Numbered from the stretch's first letter, positions 8,960 to 19,471 are shown. The stretch: 64,000 nucleotides of DNA from Agrobacterium vitis (GCF_037039395.1 NZ_CP146242.1:2615001-2679000); one strand, 5' to 3'. The notes: a model not told the origin generated them from the sequence alone. Program-made: numbers and translations.

Positions 8960-9469
8960 TTATCCCGCCAGCGCCCGGCGCATCCGTTCACCACCGCGAT
9001 TATGCGCGTGACAGATGGCGATGGCCAAGGCATCGGCCGCATCATTGCCCTTGAATTCGGCCTTCGGCATCAGGATCTTCAGCATCATATGGATCTGCTG
9101 CTTATCGCCATGGCCGACGCCGATCACCGCTTTTTTCACTGCATTCGGGGCATATTCCGCCACCGGCAATCCGGCACGGGCAGGCACCAGCATGGCAATT
9201 CCACGCGCCTGGCCAAGCTTCAGTGTCGCTACCGCGTCCTTATTGACGAAAGTCTGTTCCACCGCGGCTTCATCCGGCTGGTGAAGATGCACCACATCGG
9301 CCAGTCCATCATGCAGCTGGCACAGTCTGGAAGCCAGATCCATATCGCCATCGGAGGTTACCGTACCGGACGCGATGAAGCGCAATGAATTGCCCAACGT
9401 CTCGATAACGCCCCAGCCGGTGCGGCGCAGGCCCGGATCGATGCCGATAATACGAATCGCGCTTGTCAT
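8960..9469 (-). CDS. ruvC: RuvC, Holliday junction resolvase
   Basis: 169-residue endonuclease that resolves Holliday junctions. Catalytic acidic residues are in [15 protein letters not shown] (Asp near 10), [10 protein letters not shown] (Glu near 69) and [15 protein letters not shown] (two Asp near 142-145). First gene of the leftward ruv string; the 204-bp gap to the divergent monooxygenase gene should carry the promoters. Confidence 0.97.
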   Translation of the reverse strand: MTSAIRIIGIDPGLRRTGWGVIETLGNSLRFIASGTVTSDGDMDLASRLCQLHDGLADVVHLHQPDEAAVEQTFVNKDAVATLKLGQARGIAMLVPARAGLPVAEYAPNAVKKAVIGVGHGDKQQIHMMLKILMPKAEFKGNDAADALAIAICHAHNRGGERMRRALAG

Positions 9470-9673
9470 GGAAAAATCCTAATCCTTTTCAAGCCAGATT
9501 TGCCAGCAAAAAGTGAACAAAACAAAAACATTCACTGTGGATTGGGCGTCGATTTGCTCGTGTTCGCAGAGCCTGTCTCGTAAAGATGTGATCTGGTCTT
9601 CCTTCTACCGCCTCTGGTATTGGCATCAGCAGTACATAAATAAAGTGATATCCTCTCATCTGGAGCGCGCTTT

Positions 9674-10690
9674 ATGACTTCTGGAAAAACCGTGCCGATT
9701 TCCATTCTGGACCTTTCGCCTATCGCAGAAGGGCAGAGCGTGTCGGATGCGCTTTCGGCCTCGCGGCGCATGGCCGTTGCGGCTGAAGAGCATGGTTACA
9801 CGCGGTTCTGGCTGGCCGAACATCATGGCATGCCGGGCATTGCCAGCGCGGCGACCTCAATTGTCATTGCCCATGTCGGGGCTGCAACCAAACGGATTCG
9901 CATTGGCTCCGGCGGTATCATGCTGCCCAATCATTCACCGATGGTGATTGCCGAGCAATTCGGTACGCTTTCGGCGCTGTTTCCGAGCCGGGTCGATCTG
10001 GGTCTCGGTCGGGCGCCTGGCACCGATATGCGCACGGCCCGCGCCTTGCGTCGCAATATGGAGGCGGGCGTGGATAACTTCCCCCAGGATATTCAGGAGC
10101 TGCAATTGCTGCTGGGGCCGCCGGTTGGCGATGGCAGCCTGATTGCGGTTCCCGGTGTGAATAGCGATGTGGCGGTGTGGTTGCTTGGCTCCAGTCTTTA
10201 CAGCGCCCATCTGGCGGCGGCGCTGGGTCTACCTTATGCGTTTGCGTCACATTTCGCCCCCGATCAATTGTTCGAGGTGATCTCGATCTACCGTGATCGG
10301 TTCCAGCCATCCGAGACCCTCGACAAGCCCTATATGATCGTCGGTGTGATGGGCGCTGTGGCCGAAACGGATCAGGAGGCGCGGCGTCTGTTTACCTCCG
10401 CCCAGCAGCAATTCATCAACCTGCGGCGCAATGTGCGCAGCCAGTTTCCTCGCCCGGTCGAGACCATGGAAGGGCTGTGGAGCGAGATGGAACGCTTTGG
10501 CGTCGAGCATACGCTGCAACATGCCGTGGTGGGCGGCCCGGCGACGGCGGCTGAAAAGCTGTCTCGCTTCCTGAAAGATACCGGGGCTGACGAGGTGATT
10601 GTCTCCATGCCGATCCACGATATCGAGGCACGGTTGACATCGGTCCGGCTGTTTGCCGATTTGCAGCGTCAGGCCTGCGAGGCGGCGTGA
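9674..10690 (+). CDS. Luciferase-like flavin monooxygenase (LLM class, YhbW-like)
   Basis: 338-residue member of the bacterial luciferase-like family (LLM class, group 1), FMN-dependent TIM-barrel oxidoreductases. Typical motifs are the N-terminal [29 protein letters not shown] near residues 42-60, [22 protein letters not shown] near 80-100 and [13 protein letters not shown] near 108-120. It stands alone, divergent from ruvC. The substrate is unknown. Confidence 0.88.
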   Translation: MTSGKTVPISILDLSPIAEGQSVSDALSASRRMAVAAEEHGYTRFWLAEHHGMPGIASAATSIVIAHVGAATKRIRIGSGGIMLPNHSPMVIAEQFGTLSALFPSRVDLGLGRAPGTDMRTARALRRNMEAGVDNFPQDIQELQLLLGPPVGDGSLIAVPGVNSDVAVWLLGSSLYSAHLAAALGLPYAFASHFAPDQLFEVISIYRDRFQPSETLDKPYMIVGVMGAVAETDQEARRLFTSAQQQFINLRRNVRSQFPRPVETMEGLWSEMERFGVEHTLQHAVVGGPATAAEKLSRFLKDTGADEVIVSMPIHDIEARLTSVRLFADLQRQACEAA

Positions 10691-10827
10691 CGGCATGAAA
10701 AACGGCGAAATGCGATCCCGGCATGGTTAAGCAACAGGCTTAATAAGGTCTTAACCTTTGCCCTTCATTATCCAGGGTTGAAACCTGGGGCGCGGCCCCG
10801 TCATTCTTTGATTTTGGGGCCTTTCTC

Positions 10828-11646
10828 ATGAAAAGACATCTATTGGCACTGTTTGCCGCCGGCATTCTGGCCGGTCCGGTAAACGCCGCCGACGTCTATC
10901 AGCCAGAACCGCCGCCGCAGGACGCTCCCGAAGTGCGGGTTGCTGATACGTCCGGCTGGTATCTGCGTGGTGATATCGGCTACTCCTTCAATCAGTTGCG
11001 CGGCGCGACATTCTACCAGGGCTCCAATGCCAATCAGGCCAGTTTCGACCGGCATGATCTCGATAACAGCTACACGCTGGGAGGCGGGGTTGGATACCAG
11101 ATCAACAGTCATCTGCGCACCGATGTAACCTTCGACTATCTCGGCAAGTCGGATTTCACCGGCTCGACCCGCGGGTCCTGCGGTGTCTCCAGCGCCTGTA
11201 CCTCGCGTGACCTGTCCTCCTTGCAGGCCTATACGCTGATGGCCAATGCCTATGTGGATCTCGGCACCTACGCCTCGTTCACGCCCTATGTCGGCGCGGG
11301 TATCGGCGGGTCCTACGTCAAATGGGACAAGCTGAAAAACACCTCCTGCGCCGATGACGGCAGTGGTTGCGATGGCAGCGAAGAGCATGGGGGCCGGGGT
11401 AGCTGGCGCTTTGCCTATCAGCTGATGGTCGGCACCTCGATTGATATTACCTGCGACTGGAAGGCCGATATCGGCTATCGCTTCCGCCAGACGACGGGTG
11501 GTAGCATGTTCGGCTACAAGGCCAATGGCGGTCCCGGCAGTGACAAGGGCTTCTACAGCCACGACCTGCATGTCGGCGCCCGCTACCAGTTCGGCGGCTG
11601 CCCGACGCCGGTTGCTTATGAGCCGCCACCTCTCGTCTATAAGTGA
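10828..11646 (+). CDS. Outer-membrane beta-barrel protein (Omp25/RopB-like)
   Basis: 272-residue protein with a clear signal peptide (MKRHLLALFAAGILAGPVNA, cut before ADVYQPEP). The mature part alternates polar and aromatic residues in strands (WYLRGDIGYSFNQL, YTLGGGVGYQI, FTPYVGAGIGGSYV, LHVGARYQF) as in small 8-stranded barrels. The C-terminal region after the GARYQF strand carries a Pro-rich tail. Four cysteines occur in two loop pairs, unusual for an outer-membrane barrel. A strong hairpin terminator follows 62 bp after the stop. Confidence 0.8.
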   Translation: MKRHLLALFAAGILAGPVNAADVYQPEPPPQDAPEVRVADTSGWYLRGDIGYSFNQLRGATFYQGSNANQASFDRHDLDNSYTLGGGVGYQINSHLRTDVTFDYLGKSDFTGSTRGSCGVSSACTSRDLSSLQAYTLMANAYVDLGTYASFTPYVGAGIGGSYVKWDKLKNTSCADDGSGCDGSEEHGGRGSWRFAYQLMVGTSIDITCDWKADIGYRFRQTTGGSMFGYKANGGPGSDKGFYSHDLHVGARYQFGGCPTPVAYEPPPLVYK

Positions 11647-11708
11647 TCGGGCTTAAAGCCTGAAAATGCCTGCTGGTCTGGAGAGGACCGGCTCGATTTT
11701 AAAAAGGC

Positions 11709-11734
11709 GCCGTGCGTTCGAAAGGACGCACGGC
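11709..11734 (+). terminator. Rho-independent terminator after the outer-membrane protein gene
   Basis: An 11-bp stem (GCCGTGCGTTC with GGACGCACGGC, one G-T pair) closed by a GAAA tetraloop, followed by a T-rich tract (ATTTTGTTGTTTT). Confidence 0.85.
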
Positions 11735-11910
11735 ATTTTGTTGTTTTGCATAACTGTCTGCCCCCTTGCATTTCCAGCACTGTCCCATAAAGCTAACGGC
11801 ACAGGAACGGCTGCTTGGCGAAGGATCTCGTCCGTCAATGGGCTTTTCTGCCCGGATTTACATCAGCCCCGGTTTTGCATCACCACTGTCAATCTCGTTG
11901 AACGGTCAAA

Positions 11911-12897
11911 ATGAAAATACTCGCTTCCTTCCTGGTGTGGCCGGGCGTGTTTGTGTTCGGGCTGACGGGCTCCTATTTCGCTTTTTCCAGTTCTCATCCG
12001 CTGCTTGGCTTCGTTGCGGTCTATCTCTGTGCTTTCGGTCTTCTGGCGCTTAGTGAGCGGTTCCTGCCATATGAGCCGACCTGGCTGGAAGGCGATGGCG
12101 AGACCGTCAACGATGTCGCCCATACGCTGTTGACCAAGGGCCTGGTTGAGTTTCTGTCGGGCCTGACGGTGATTTTTCCCATGGCCGCCGCCCGGGTGTT
12201 GCAACCGCTGACGGCGTTGGAATTTCACCTTTGGCCAACAGGCCTGCCCATGGTGTTGCAGGTGGTTTTGGGGCTGGTCGTTGCTGAATTCGGTCTTTAC
12301 TGGGCACATCGGATTGCCCATGAACGGCTGTTTTTCTGGCGGTTCCATGCGCTGCATCACAGCGTTTCCAGGCTCTGGGTGGTCAATACCGGGCGTTTCC
12401 ATGTGATGGATTCGCTGTTCAAGGTGGCGCTCAGCCAGCTGCCGCTCTACCTGCTGGGCGCGCCTGTGGCCGTCTTTCTCTGGGTTGGTGCGGCCACCGC
12501 GTTCATCGGCATCCTCACCCATTGCAATGTCGCGGTGCGCACCGGTATTCTCGACTTCGTGTTCAGCACGCCGCGCCTGCATCGCTGGCACCATTCAAAG
12601 ATTTTGCGCGAAGGCAATACCAATTACGGCGAGAACCTTGTCCTCTTCGATCAGATATTCGGGACCTATTACAATCCCGAACACGGACCCAGCACCAATA
12701 TCGGCATCAGCGGCACGGTGGCCAAGGGCTTTGTCGGTCAATTGGTCCAGCCCTTCACGGTGAAGGGCCAGCGGCAGATTCTTGGGGCTCGGCCGGTCGA
12801 GGAGGGGGCGCTCGCACCCCCCGATGTCGTTGCTCAGAATTCGCGCTTGACCAGCAGCCTGTCCACCGACAGCGCTCCGCCACCAAAGGCCGCATAA
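11911..12897 (+). CDS. Sterol desaturase / fatty-acid hydroxylase family membrane protein
   Basis: 328-residue integral membrane di-iron hydroxylase. Hydrophobic helices lie near residues 5-45, 75-95 and 105-130. The three histidine clusters of the family are present: HRIAHE near 142, HALHHS near 155, and HRWHH near 228. Relatives hydroxylate sterols, fatty acids or carotenoids; the substrate here is unknown. The last 64 bp overlap tail-to-tail with the DoxX gene on the other strand, and the final 30 residues after VKGQRQIL look like poorly conserved extension. Confidence 0.87.
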   Translation: MKILASFLVWPGVFVFGLTGSYFAFSSSHPLLGFVAVYLCAFGLLALSERFLPYEPTWLEGDGETVNDVAHTLLTKGLVEFLSGLTVIFPMAAARVLQPLTALEFHLWPTGLPMVLQVVLGLVVAEFGLYWAHRIAHERLFFWRFHALHHSVSRLWVVNTGRFHVMDSLFKVALSQLPLYLLGAPVAVFLWVGAATAFIGILTHCNVAVRTGILDFVFSTPRLHRWHHSKILREGNTNYGENLVLFDQIFGTYYNPEHGPSTNIGISGTVAKGFVGQLVQPFTVKGQRQILGARPVEEGALAPPDVVAQNSRLTSSLSTDSAPPPKAA

Positions 12898-13436
12898 AAC
12901 AGCGCGCCGCCGGTCCAGAACAGCGAGGCAAGCTCGGCCTTGGTCTGCACCTGTTCCAGGAAGGCGGTGCCGCCATCGGCAAGCCGTTTGACGGCTTCTG
13001 GGGTAAACAATGTTGCGCCGCTTTTAAGGGCCTCGATACCCTCTTGCGTCAGGAATGCATGGCCGTAGGGGAACTGGGTGTGAAACCACAGGGTAACCGC
13101 CAGCATGATGCCATTGGCGAGTGCGACTGGCCGTGTGAAAAGCCCGATCATGATCAGGAACCCACCGAAAAATTGCATGGCGGCCAGCATCGGCGACCAG
13201 AGCCAGCCCGGATAGAATCCAAGATTTTGTACGAAACCGATCTGGGCCATGGGCGCCATGATCTTCGGATAGCCCTCGATGACAAGCATGGCGCCGATGG
13301 CAACCCGAAACGCGGTGAAGGCCAGGGGCTCGGCAAATCCCTCATAGAATTTTCCGAGGACCGGCAGAAACAGCCGGGTTTTAGGCGGTGTGCCAGGCGC
13401 GGAATAAAGTGTTTCGGTTGTCATAGCGAACCTCAA
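12834..13436 (-). CDS. DoxX-family membrane protein
   Basis: 200-residue DoxX/DoxD-like integral membrane protein with four predicted helices. The motif RVAIGAMLVIEGYPKIM near residues 45-60, NLGFYPGWLWSPMLAAMQFFGGFLIMIGLFTRPVA near 72-105 (shown in part) and the pair of hydrophobic C-terminal helices fit the family. DoxX proteins are linked to redox or thiosulfate metabolism, often without known role. Its 3' end overlaps the hydroxylase gene by 64 bp. Confidence 0.85.
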   Translation of the reverse strand: MRFAMTTETLYSAPGTPPKTRLFLPVLGKFYEGFAEPLAFTAFRVAIGAMLVIEGYPKIMAPMAQIGFVQNLGFYPGWLWSPMLAAMQFFGGFLIMIGLFTRPVALANGIMLAVTLWFHTQFPYGHAFLTQEGIEALKSGATLFTPEAVKRLADGGTAFLEQVQTKAELASLFWTGGALFYAAFGGGALSVDRLLVKREF

Positions 13437-13677
13437 TATGTTTCACATTGCGTGTAGGCTGATGTTGCATGGGGCTGGCTGGCCGTGATTGATCTCGGTC
13501 AATAAAGTTCACGCAATCCGGGCGCGGGCGCTATCCGTTGCGCGTCTTTCGCGCAGAAACCGGCCTTTCGGAGAGGCCACCTTTGCGGCGGATTTGGCGG
13601 CGGCAGATTGTCGCTGCTGGGCCGATAAAAGTCGCTTGACGAAAATCGCGAACTCGATTAGCAACGACGGCGGGACA

Positions 13678-13695
13678 CCTCTCCCCAACGAGAGG
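13678..13695 (+). promoter_or_regulatory. Hairpin in the serC leader (possible serC RNA motif)
   Basis: A 6-bp perfect stem CCTCTC/GAGAGG with a 6-nt loop, 26 bp upstream of the serC start. Alphaproteobacteria are known to carry a conserved structured serC RNA leader; position and gene fit, but I cannot confirm the consensus by eye. Confidence 0.4.
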
Positions 13696-13721
13696 CCATA
13701 TACCTGGAAGGGTAGTTTGTT

Positions 13722-14900
13722 ATGGTTGATATTACTGCACCCGCCGTACGTCCGGCGAATACGCATTTTTCGTCTGGCCCTTGCTCGAAGCGCCCCGGTT
13801 GGTCGCTTGAAGCACTCAGCGATGCCCCGCTCGGTCGTTCGCACCGCGCCAAGGTTGGCAAAGACAAGCTGAAGCTGGCCATTGACCTCACCCGTGAAAT
13901 TCTGAACGTTCCTGCCGATTACCGCATTGGTATCGTTCCCGCATCTGACACTGGCGCTGTTGAAATGGCGCTCTGGTCCTTGCTGGGTGAACGCGGCGTG
14001 GACATGCTCTCTTGGGAAAGCTTTGGCGCTGGCTGGGTGACCGATGTGGTCAAGCAGCTCAAGCTTGCCGACGTTCGCAAGTTCAATGCCGATTACGGCC
14101 TGTTGCCAAACCTCGCTGATGTCGATTTCGACCGCGATGTGGTCTTCACCTGGAACGGCACCACCTCGGGCGTTCGCGTTCCCAATGCTGATTTCATTCC
14201 CGCTGACCGCAAGGGTCTGACCATCTGCGATGCGACTTCTGCCGCATTTGCGCAGGAGATGGATTTCTCCAAGCTCGACGTTGTCACCTTCTCCTGGCAG
14301 AAGGTTCTGGGCGGTGAGGGCGGTCATGGCATGTTGATCCTCAGCCCCCGCGCCGTTGCGCGTCTGGAAAGCTATGCACCGGCTTGGCCGCTGCCGAAGA
14401 TTTTCCGTCTGACCTCTGGCGGCAAGCTGATTGAAGGCATCTTCAAGGGCGAAACCATCAACACGCCGTCGATGCTTTGCGTTGAAGATTATATTGATGC
14501 GCTTCAATGGGCGAAGTCGCTCGGCGGTCTGGATGCGCTGATTGCCCGTGCCGATGCCAATGCCAAGGTGATCTTCGATTTCGTCGCTGCCAATGACTGG
14601 ATTGCCAATCTGGCGCAGGTTGACGAGACCCGCTCCAACACGTCGGTGTGCCTGACCATTGCCGATCCTGACGTTCTGGCTCTGCCCGCTGAAGAGCAGG
14701 CGGCTTTTGCCAAGGGCATTGCAACGCTTCTGGAAAAGCAGGGCGTGGCCTATGACATCGGTGCTTACCGCGATGCGCCTGCTGGCCTTCGCATCTGGGC
14801 TGGTGCCACCATTGAGACCGCCGACATGCAGGCTTTGATGCCGTGGCTGACCTGGGCTTACCAGACCCAGAAGGCAACGCTGGCCAAGGCTGCTGCTTAA
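13722..14900 (+). CDS. serC: SerC, phosphoserine aminotransferase
   Basis: 392-residue PLP-dependent aminotransferase converting 3-phosphohydroxypyruvate to phosphoserine, of the long alphaproteobacterial/archaeal subtype (opening [20 protein letters not shown]). The PLP lysine is in [18 protein letters not shown] near residue 194; the GTTSGVR phosphate-binding segment lies near 142. It is followed 98 bp downstream by serA, so two steps of serine synthesis are adjacent. Confidence 0.96.
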   Translation: MVDITAPAVRPANTHFSSGPCSKRPGWSLEALSDAPLGRSHRAKVGKDKLKLAIDLTREILNVPADYRIGIVPASDTGAVEMALWSLLGERGVDMLSWESFGAGWVTDVVKQLKLADVRKFNADYGLLPNLADVDFDRDVVFTWNGTTSGVRVPNADFIPADRKGLTICDATSAAFAQEMDFSKLDVVTFSWQKVLGGEGGHGMLILSPRAVARLESYAPAWPLPKIFRLTSGGKLIEGIFKGETINTPSMLCVEDYIDALQWAKSLGGLDALIARADANAKVIFDFVAANDWIANLAQVDETRSNTSVCLTIADPDVLALPAEEQAAFAKGIATLLEKQGVAYDIGAYRDAPAGLRIWAGATIETADMQALMPWLTWAYQTQKATLAKAAA

Positions 14901-14998
14901 AGCTTTATTCGGCCTCGCGATTGAGCGAGGCCCACTTCCCCATTCATGCTCGTTACAAACCTGATCGTTACCAACGAACTCTTTTAGGAGGCCTCGTC

Positions 14999-16594
14999 AT
15001 GGCACCTCGCGTTCTCGTCTCTGATGAATTGTCAGAAACCGCCGTCCAGATTTTCCGCGATCGCGGCGTTGAAGTGGATTTCCAGCCGCAACTCGGCAAG
15101 GACAAAGACAAACTGGCTGAAATCATCGGCAATTACGATGGTCTGGCCATCCGTTCGGCCACCAAGGCCACGGAAAAGCTGATTGCCGCCGCCACCAATC
15201 TGAAAGTGATTGGCCGCGCTGGTATCGGCGTCGATAACGTTGATATTCCGGCCGCATCGCGCCGTGGTATCATCGTGATGAACACGCCGTTCGGCAATTC
15301 CATCACCACGGCTGAACACGCCATTGCGCTGATGTTTGCCGTTGCCCGCCAGCTGCCAGCTGCCGATACCTCCACGCAAGCTGGCAAGTGGGAAAAGTCG
15401 AAGTTCATGGGTGTTGAAATCACCGGCAAGGTGCTGGGTGTGATCGGCGCTGGCAATATCGGCTCCATCGTTTGCTCGCGTGCCATTGGCCTGAAAATGC
15501 ATGTCATCGCTTACGACCCCTTCCTGTCGGCTGAACGTGCGCAGGAAATGGGCGTGAAGAAGGTTGAGCTGGACGAGCTGCTGGCTCAGGCCGATTTCAT
15601 CACCCTGCATGTACCAATGACTGACAAGACCCGTGGCATTCTCGGCAAGGACAATCTTGCCAAGACCAAGCCCGGCGTTCGCATCGTCAACTGCGCCCGT
15701 GGTGGCCTGGTGGATGAAGCCGCTTTGGCCGAAGCCATCAAGTCCGGCCATGTTGCCGGTGCCGGTTTCGACGTGTTCGAAGTGGAGCCCGCCAAGGAAA
15801 GCCCGCTGTTTGGCCTGCCAAACGTGGTTTGCACCCCACATCTGGGCGCATCCACCACCGAAGCACAGGAAAATGTCGCCCTGCAGGTGGCCGAGCAGAT
15901 GTCGGATTACCTCGTTAACGGTGCGGTTTCCAACGCCATCAACATGCCGCCGATTACCGCGGAAGAAGCACCGCTTTTGAAGCCGTTCATTCGGTTGGCT
16001 GATGTTCTCGGTGCTTTCGTCGGCCAGGTCACCGATGGTGCCATCAAGGAAATCGAAATCCTTTATGACGGCCAGACGGCAACCATGAACACCAAGGCGC
16101 TGACCTCTGCGCTGCTGGCCGGGCTGATCCGCTCCCAGGTTGCCGATGTCAACATGGTGTCGGCACCGATCATGATCAAGGAAAAGGGCATTGTCCTGTC
16201 TGAGGTCAAGCGCGACAAGACCGGCGTTTACGACGGCTACATCAAGCTGACGGTGACCACCGAAAAGCAGACCCGCTCGATTGCCGGTACGGTGTTCTCG
16301 GATGGCAAGCCGCGCTTCATCCAGATCAAGGGCATCAACCTCGACGCCGATGTTGGTCCGCACATGATCTACATTTCCAACACCGACGTTCCCGGCATGA
16401 TCGGCTTCATGGGCACCACACTCGGCAATGCCGGCGTCAACATCGCCAACTTCCAGCTGGGCCGCGATAAGGAATCCGGCGATGCCATCGCGCTGCTCTA
16501 TGTCGACGGTCCGGTCGAACAGACTGTTCTCGACCAGCTGACCGCCAACCCGGCGATCAAGCAGGCTCGGCTTTTGACCTTTGCAGTCGAATAA
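14999..16594 (+). CDS. serA: SerA, D-3-phosphoglycerate dehydrogenase
   Basis: 531-residue NAD-dependent dehydrogenase for the first step of serine synthesis. ATG 14999 (MAPRVLVSDEL) is chosen because an AGGAGG Shine-Dalgarno sequence lies 8 bp upstream. The NAD-binding motif is GVIGAGNIGSIV near residue 150; the catalytic Arg is in VNCARGGLVDEAAL near 235, Glu near 264 and His in CTPHLGAST near 282. An intervening domain and a C-terminal ACT domain (YISNTDVPGMIGFMGTTLG near 460) give the long type-1 architecture. A strong terminator follows. Confidence 0.97.
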   Translation: MAPRVLVSDELSETAVQIFRDRGVEVDFQPQLGKDKDKLAEIIGNYDGLAIRSATKATEKLIAAATNLKVIGRAGIGVDNVDIPAASRRGIIVMNTPFGNSITTAEHAIALMFAVARQLPAADTSTQAGKWEKSKFMGVEITGKVLGVIGAGNIGSIVCSRAIGLKMHVIAYDPFLSAERAQEMGVKKVELDELLAQADFITLHVPMTDKTRGILGKDNLAKTKPGVRIVNCARGGLVDEAALAEAIKSGHVAGAGFDVFEVEPAKESPLFGLPNVVCTPHLGASTTEAQENVALQVAEQMSDYLVNGAVSNAINMPPITAEEAPLLKPFIRLADVLGAFVGQVTDGAIKEIEILYDGQTATMNTKALTSALLAGLIRSQVADVNMVSAPIMIKEKGIVLSEVKRDKTGVYDGYIKLTVTTEKQTRSIAGTVFSDGKPRFIQIKGINLDADVGPHMIYISNTDVPGMIGFMGTTLGNAGVNIANFQLGRDKESGDAIALLYVDGPVEQTVLDQLTANPAIKQARLLTFAVE

Positions 16595-16624
16595 ACCCGC
16601 CTTACGAGATAATGGACAATGACA

Positions 16625-16656
16625 AGCCCGGCGCGGAGATCTCCGCGCCGGGCTTT
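16625..16656 (+). terminator. Strong terminator after serA
   Basis: A perfect 16-bp palindromic stem (arms start AAGCCCGGCG and end CGCCGGGCTT) with essentially no loop, followed by TGTCTTG. Reads as a terminator for serCA transcripts. Confidence 0.85.
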
Positions 16657-16807
16657 GTCTTGAAACCGTTTTGACTTAACATTCGTCAATGTGTCGCATG
16701 GCGGCTTGTCGCATTGATCTCATCCGCATCTGTTCTATTTTGAATTGAGGTCGTTTCCGTCATGCCTGTTGCTGTCGGGTCCGGGTCCATTGAAGAGGTG
16801 CGCTGCC

Positions 16808-18226
16808 ATGTTCGATCATTTCGATGCCGTTCTTCTCGCGCGAATACAGTTTGCCTTCACGGTTTCCTTCCACATCATCTTTCCTGCCTTCTCTATCGGG
16901 CTTGCCAGCTATCTGGCGGTGCTGAACGGGCTTTACCTGCGCACCGGAAAACAGGTCTATTTTGAGCTGTTCAATTTCTGGAAGACGATCTTCGCCGTTG
17001 CCTTCGGCATGGGCGTGGTGTCGGGCATCGTGATGTCCTATCAGTTCGGCACCAACTGGTCGGTGTTCTCAGACAAGGCCGGGCCGGTGATCGGGCCGCT
17101 GATGGGCTATGAAGTGCTTACAGCCTTCTTTCTGGAGGCAGGCTTCCTTGGTGTGATGCTGTTCGGCTTGCAGCGGGTCGGGCCGAAGCTGCATTTCTTC
17201 GCCACCTGCATGGTGGCCTTCGGCACGCTCATTTCGGCGACCTGGATTCTCGCCGTCAATTCCTGGATGCAGACGCCGGCCGGTTTCGGTATGAACGACA
17301 AGGGCCAGTTCATTCCGCTCGACTGGTGGGCGGTGATTTTCAATCCGTCCTTTCCCTATCGGCTGGTTCATATGGTGCTGGCCGCCTATCTTACCACGGC
17401 GCTGGTGGTTGGTGCGGTTGGCGCCTGGCATCTGCTGCGCAAGACCGCGCCGCGCCGGGCGGGCAAGATGTTTTCGATGGCGATGGGCATGGTCGCCGTG
17501 GTTGCGCCGATCCAGATCCTGGCCGGTGATGCCCACGGTCTGAACACGCTGGAACATCAGCCGGTGAAAATCATGGCGATGGAAGGTCATTATGATAGCC
17601 ATCCCGATGGCGCGCCGCTCATCCTGTTCGGTATTCCCAATCCCGCTGAAAAACGGGTGGATTATGCCATTGAGGTCCCTAAGCTCTCCAGCCTGATCCT
17701 CAAGCATGACCTCAATGCGCCAATGGCCGGGCTGGATACGGTGCCGGATGAGCTGGAACCACCGGTCGCGGTGATTTTCTGGTCGTTCCGCGTCATGGTC
17801 GGCCTGGGCTTTGCCATGCTGGGGCTGGGTCTCTGGAGCCTGTGGGCCCGCTATCGCCGCACGCTCTATAGCAATGACTGGCTGCATCGCGCCGCTTTTG
17901 CCATGGGACCCGCTGGCTTCATAGCGGTGCTGAGCGGCTGGATCACCACCGAGGTGGGTCGCCAGCCCTATACGATCTACGGTCATTTGCTGACCGCGCA
18001 GTCCCATTCGCCAATTGCAGCCCCTGCGGTTGCGGCATCGCTGATCGCTTTCATCGTCGTCTATTTCTTCGTGTTCGGGGCCGGAACCTTCTACATTCTT
18101 CGGCTGATGGCACGGTTGCCGCGCGATCCGACGCCGGAAATCGGCGATGCACCGCTGCGCAGCGCCGGTATCACGCCGGGGCCTGCTCATCACACCCAAG
18201 GCAAAGGAGGCTCCCATGCCGTTTGA
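16808..18226 (+). CDS. cydA: Cytochrome bd-type quinol oxidase subunit I (CioA-like)
   Basis: 472-residue heme-binding subunit of a bd-type terminal oxidase in the inner membrane. ATG 16808 ([20 protein letters not shown]) is the normal N-terminus; the longer frame upstream is not conserved-looking. Heme ligand His appears in [13 protein letters not shown] near residue 19, and the GRQPYTIYG motif near 390 replaces the enterobacterial GRQPW motif. The Q-loop is short, as in the cyanide-insensitive CioAB subgroup. It overlaps cydB by 11 bp. Confidence 0.93.
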   Translation: MFDHFDAVLLARIQFAFTVSFHIIFPAFSIGLASYLAVLNGLYLRTGKQVYFELFNFWKTIFAVAFGMGVVSGIVMSYQFGTNWSVFSDKAGPVIGPLMGYEVLTAFFLEAGFLGVMLFGLQRVGPKLHFFATCMVAFGTLISATWILAVNSWMQTPAGFGMNDKGQFIPLDWWAVIFNPSFPYRLVHMVLAAYLTTALVVGAVGAWHLLRKTAPRRAGKMFSMAMGMVAVVAPIQILAGDAHGLNTLEHQPVKIMAMEGHYDSHPDGAPLILFGIPNPAEKRVDYAIEVPKLSSLILKHDLNAPMAGLDTVPDELEPPVAVIFWSFRVMVGLGFAMLGLGLWSLWARYRRTLYSNDWLHRAAFAMGPAGFIAVLSGWITTEVGRQPYTIYGHLLTAQSHSPIAAPAVAASLIAFIVVYFFVFGAGTFYILRLMARLPRDPTPEIGDAPLRSAGITPGPAHHTQGKGGSHAV

Positions 18227-19220
18227 TTATGCGTTCCTCTGGGCCGCGATCATCGCCTTTGCGGTGCTGGCCTATGTCATTCTCGACGGTTTCGATCTCG
18301 GCGTCGGCCTGCTGTTTCCGTTCTTCAAGAGCGAGCATGACCGCGACCAGATGATGAATTCGGTGGCACCCGTCTGGGATGGCAACGAGACCTGGCTGGT
18401 GCTGGGCGGTGGCGGTTTGATGGCGGTGTTTCCGCTGGCCTATGCCACTATCCTGCCGGCGCTTTACATGCCGATCATCCTGATGCTGCTCGGCCTGATC
18501 TTTCGCGGCGTCGCCTTCGAATACCGCTGGCGCACACGGCGCTGGAAGGGCGTTTGGGATATCGGCTTTACCGGCGGCTCGCTGGTGGCTGGCTTTTCGC
18601 AGGGCGTGGCGCTGGGGGCGCTGGTGCAGGGCATTCCGGTCGTTGACCGCGCCTATGCCGGTGGCTGGTGGGACTGGCTGACGCCGTTTTCGATTGCGAC
18701 GGGCGTTGCCCTGGTGTTCGGCTACACGCTGCTGGGCGCCACCTGGCTGGTGTTCAAGACGGTCGGGCCGCTGCGCGCCCAGGCACAACGCTATGCGCTT
18801 GCCGCCGCCGTGCTGACGGTGGGGGCGATGGGTGTGTTCAGCCTGTGGACACCGTGGTTGAAGCCACATTATCTCGACCGCTGGTTCACCTTTCCGACGG
18901 CGGTGTTTTCCGTCATCGTGCCGGTGCTGGTGCTCGGCTGCCTCTATCTGGTGTTCAAAGGGCTGCGCGACGGCAAGGACTGGCTGCCGTTTGCCGCCTC
19001 GCTCGGTTTGTTCGTGCTTGGCTATGTCGGCATCGGCATCAGTTTCTATCCCTATATCGTCCCGGCCTCGGTAACGATCTGGGAAGCGGCGGCGCCCGAT
19101 ACCAGCCTGAAATTCCTATTGGTTGGGGCGGCTATTCTTGTGCCGATCATTCTGATCTATACGACCTATGCCTATTGGGTTTTCAGAGGCAAGATCGATC
19201 CGGAAGAAGGGTATCATTGA
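18216..19220 (+). CDS. cydB: Cytochrome bd-type quinol oxidase subunit II (CioB-like)
   Basis: 334-residue polytopic membrane subunit. ATG 18216 follows an AAAGGAGG ribosome site and gives the family start [17 protein letters not shown]. The motifs ILDGFDLGVG near residue 24 and VWDGNETWLVLGGG near 53 are typical. About eight membrane helices. The stop overlaps the start of the small partner gene by one base. Confidence 0.94.
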   Translation: MPFDYAFLWAAIIAFAVLAYVILDGFDLGVGLLFPFFKSEHDRDQMMNSVAPVWDGNETWLVLGGGGLMAVFPLAYATILPALYMPIILMLLGLIFRGVAFEYRWRTRRWKGVWDIGFTGGSLVAGFSQGVALGALVQGIPVVDRAYAGGWWDWLTPFSIATGVALVFGYTLLGATWLVFKTVGPLRAQAQRYALAAAVLTVGAMGVFSLWTPWLKPHYLDRWFTFPTAVFSVIVPVLVLGCLYLVFKGLRDGKDWLPFAASLGLFVLGYVGIGISFYPYIVPASVTIWEAAAPDTSLKFLLVGAAILVPIILIYTTYAYWVFRGKIDPEEGYH

Positions 19221-19354
19221 TGGCGCAAGACATTGGGACAGAACCAAAATCCCTGAAACAGAAGATCCTGTGGTTTGCGATTTTCTGGATTGTCGGCGTG
19301 GCGGTGGTGGGCGCGGTCGCCGCCTCCATCCGGCTGGTGCTGATGCAATCATAA
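19220..19354 (+). CDS. Small cytochrome bd-associated membrane protein (DUF2474-like, CydX-like)
   Basis: 44-residue protein with a charged N-terminus (MAQDIGTEPKSLKQK) and a single membrane helix (ILWFAIFWIVGVAVVGAVAA). DUF2474 proteins sit after cydB in many alphaproteobacteria and probably act like CydX, a small subunit that stabilises the oxidase. The start ATG at 19220 shares its A with the cydB stop TGA, showing tight coupling. Confidence 0.85.
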   Translation: MAQDIGTEPKSLKQKILWFAIFWIVGVAVVGAVAASIRLVLMQS

Positions 19355-19471
19355 GGTTAGCCCGTTTTTTGCTGGCCGACCCTTAACATCGGGTAGGTCC
19401 ATCGCCATATGGGCAAGGAAGGCTCATTTGGGCGCAGCAGCCCGAAAGGGCAGGTTTGGAGAGAGGACGTC

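Noticed and set aside
9532-9771. 79-codon minus-strand frame upstream of the monooxygenase
   Set aside because: Overlaps the start of the conserved plus-strand gene and has no conserved look.
15032-16363. 443-codon frame opposite serA
   Set aside because: Antisense of a well-conserved enzyme gene in GC-rich DNA; no family features.
17069-18217. 382-codon frame opposite cydA
   Set aside because: Shadow of a conserved membrane oxidase subunit; His/Gln/Arg-rich composition.
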